This document shows positions 40,590 through 40,638 of a stretch of DNA of 40,638 nucleotides, one piece after another. Made by a program: the position numbers and the translations under genes. The stretch's first letter is position 1. Every line of letters begins with the position of its first letter. Below the pieces are notes generated by a model. The model did not search any database. It was not told the origin of the DNA and was given only the letters and a program-made list of their open reading frames with translations. Source of the DNA: a bacterium. Lineage in GTDB: Bacteria > Verrucomicrobiota > Verrucomicrobiia > Limisphaerales > UBA8199. The stretch spans positions 1 through 40,638 of the forward strand of contig JAJYHY010000030.1 of NCBI GenBank assembly GCA_021784555.1. Direction: 5' to 3'.

Positions 40590-40638
40590 TCCGTGCGCGC
40601 CGCCATGCGCTGCTAACTTCTCGAGCGGCGCGCACGGA
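40590..40638. repeat. perfect inverted repeat at the window's right end
   Basis: tccgtgcgcgccgc at 40590-40603 pairs perfectly with gcggcgcgcacgga at 40625-40638. It is a GC-rich palindrome with a 21-base loop. The window stops exactly at the end of the right arm, as happens when an assembly breaks at a repeat. No gene follows pit. Confidence 0.75.

Overview
This is a GC-rich bacterial window whose gene content points to the Verrucomicrobiota, most likely a Limisphaerales/Pedosphaera-type soil or freshwater lineage. That assignment is inference. It rests on the secreted 3-keto-glycoside hydrolase (DUF1080), an ECF sigma factor with a membrane-anchored tail, big secreted repeat proteins ending in a short 'ATNL-PPMTW'-type module, many secreted glycosidases, and a high density of palindromic intergenic repeats. 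No rRNA or tRNA gene was recognised. Both edges look repetitive: the left edge may hold a transposase tail and the last 49 bases are a perfect inverted repeat, as expected of an assembly contig bounded by repeats.

Layout. 1-6999: a possible insertion-sequence tail, sufT (Fe-S assembly), mutL (endonuclease-type mismatch repair), a secreted DUF1080 hydrolase, an OmpR-type regulator with its sensor kinase, and a tiny DUF1328 membrane protein that overlaps the kinase tail. 7163-13023: cell-envelope and housekeeping genes: a methyltransferase divergent from a GT2 glycosyltransferase, a PAP2-phosphatase/GT39 fusion, then an 8-oxoguanine glycosylase overlapping comB. 13053-18112: a radical SAM protein divergent from a Crp/Fnr regulator, then a leftward block of a TrmH-type rRNA methyltransferase, a WalJ-like metallo-hydrolase, and hypB and hypA for nickel insertion. 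18783-30421: a large secreted beta-propeller repeat protein, a GH3 beta-glucosidase, and a leftward pair made of a GH92-like mannosidase fused to a BSP metalloprotease domain followed by a GH101/DUF5696-like glycosidase. 30592-36658: a small gene pair, the tailed ECF sigma factor with a small coiled-coil membrane partner, vapBC, an AbrB antitoxin, a broken hicB and a GH99-like secreted protein. 36751-40638: an MscS channel with an internal duplication, hipB with a collapsed hipA, a chagasin-type protease inhibitor, and a collapsed DUF47/pit phosphate-transport locus.

The main theme is polysaccharide scavenging: DUF1080, GH3, GH92, a GH101-like and a GH99-like protein all carry export signals and could strip host, plant or algal glycans outside the cytoplasm. 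The second theme is gene decay. Between 24.3 and 40.5 kb I see a relic hicB, a truncated DUF3368 toxin beside an intact UPF0175 antitoxin, a second hicB without a usable start, a hipA whose first ~80 codons are joined to its last ~55, and a DUF47 gene whose start is joined to the end of pit. Only vapBC looks intact. The two 'start-joined-to-end' collapses lie within 2 kb of each other and should be checked against reads, because they could be real deletions or assembly errors.

The third theme is repeats: at least six families of palindromic or inverted intergenic elements, including a ~160-base compound hairpin present twice in opposite orientation 16 kb apart. I see no CRISPR array, prophage or biosynthetic cluster.
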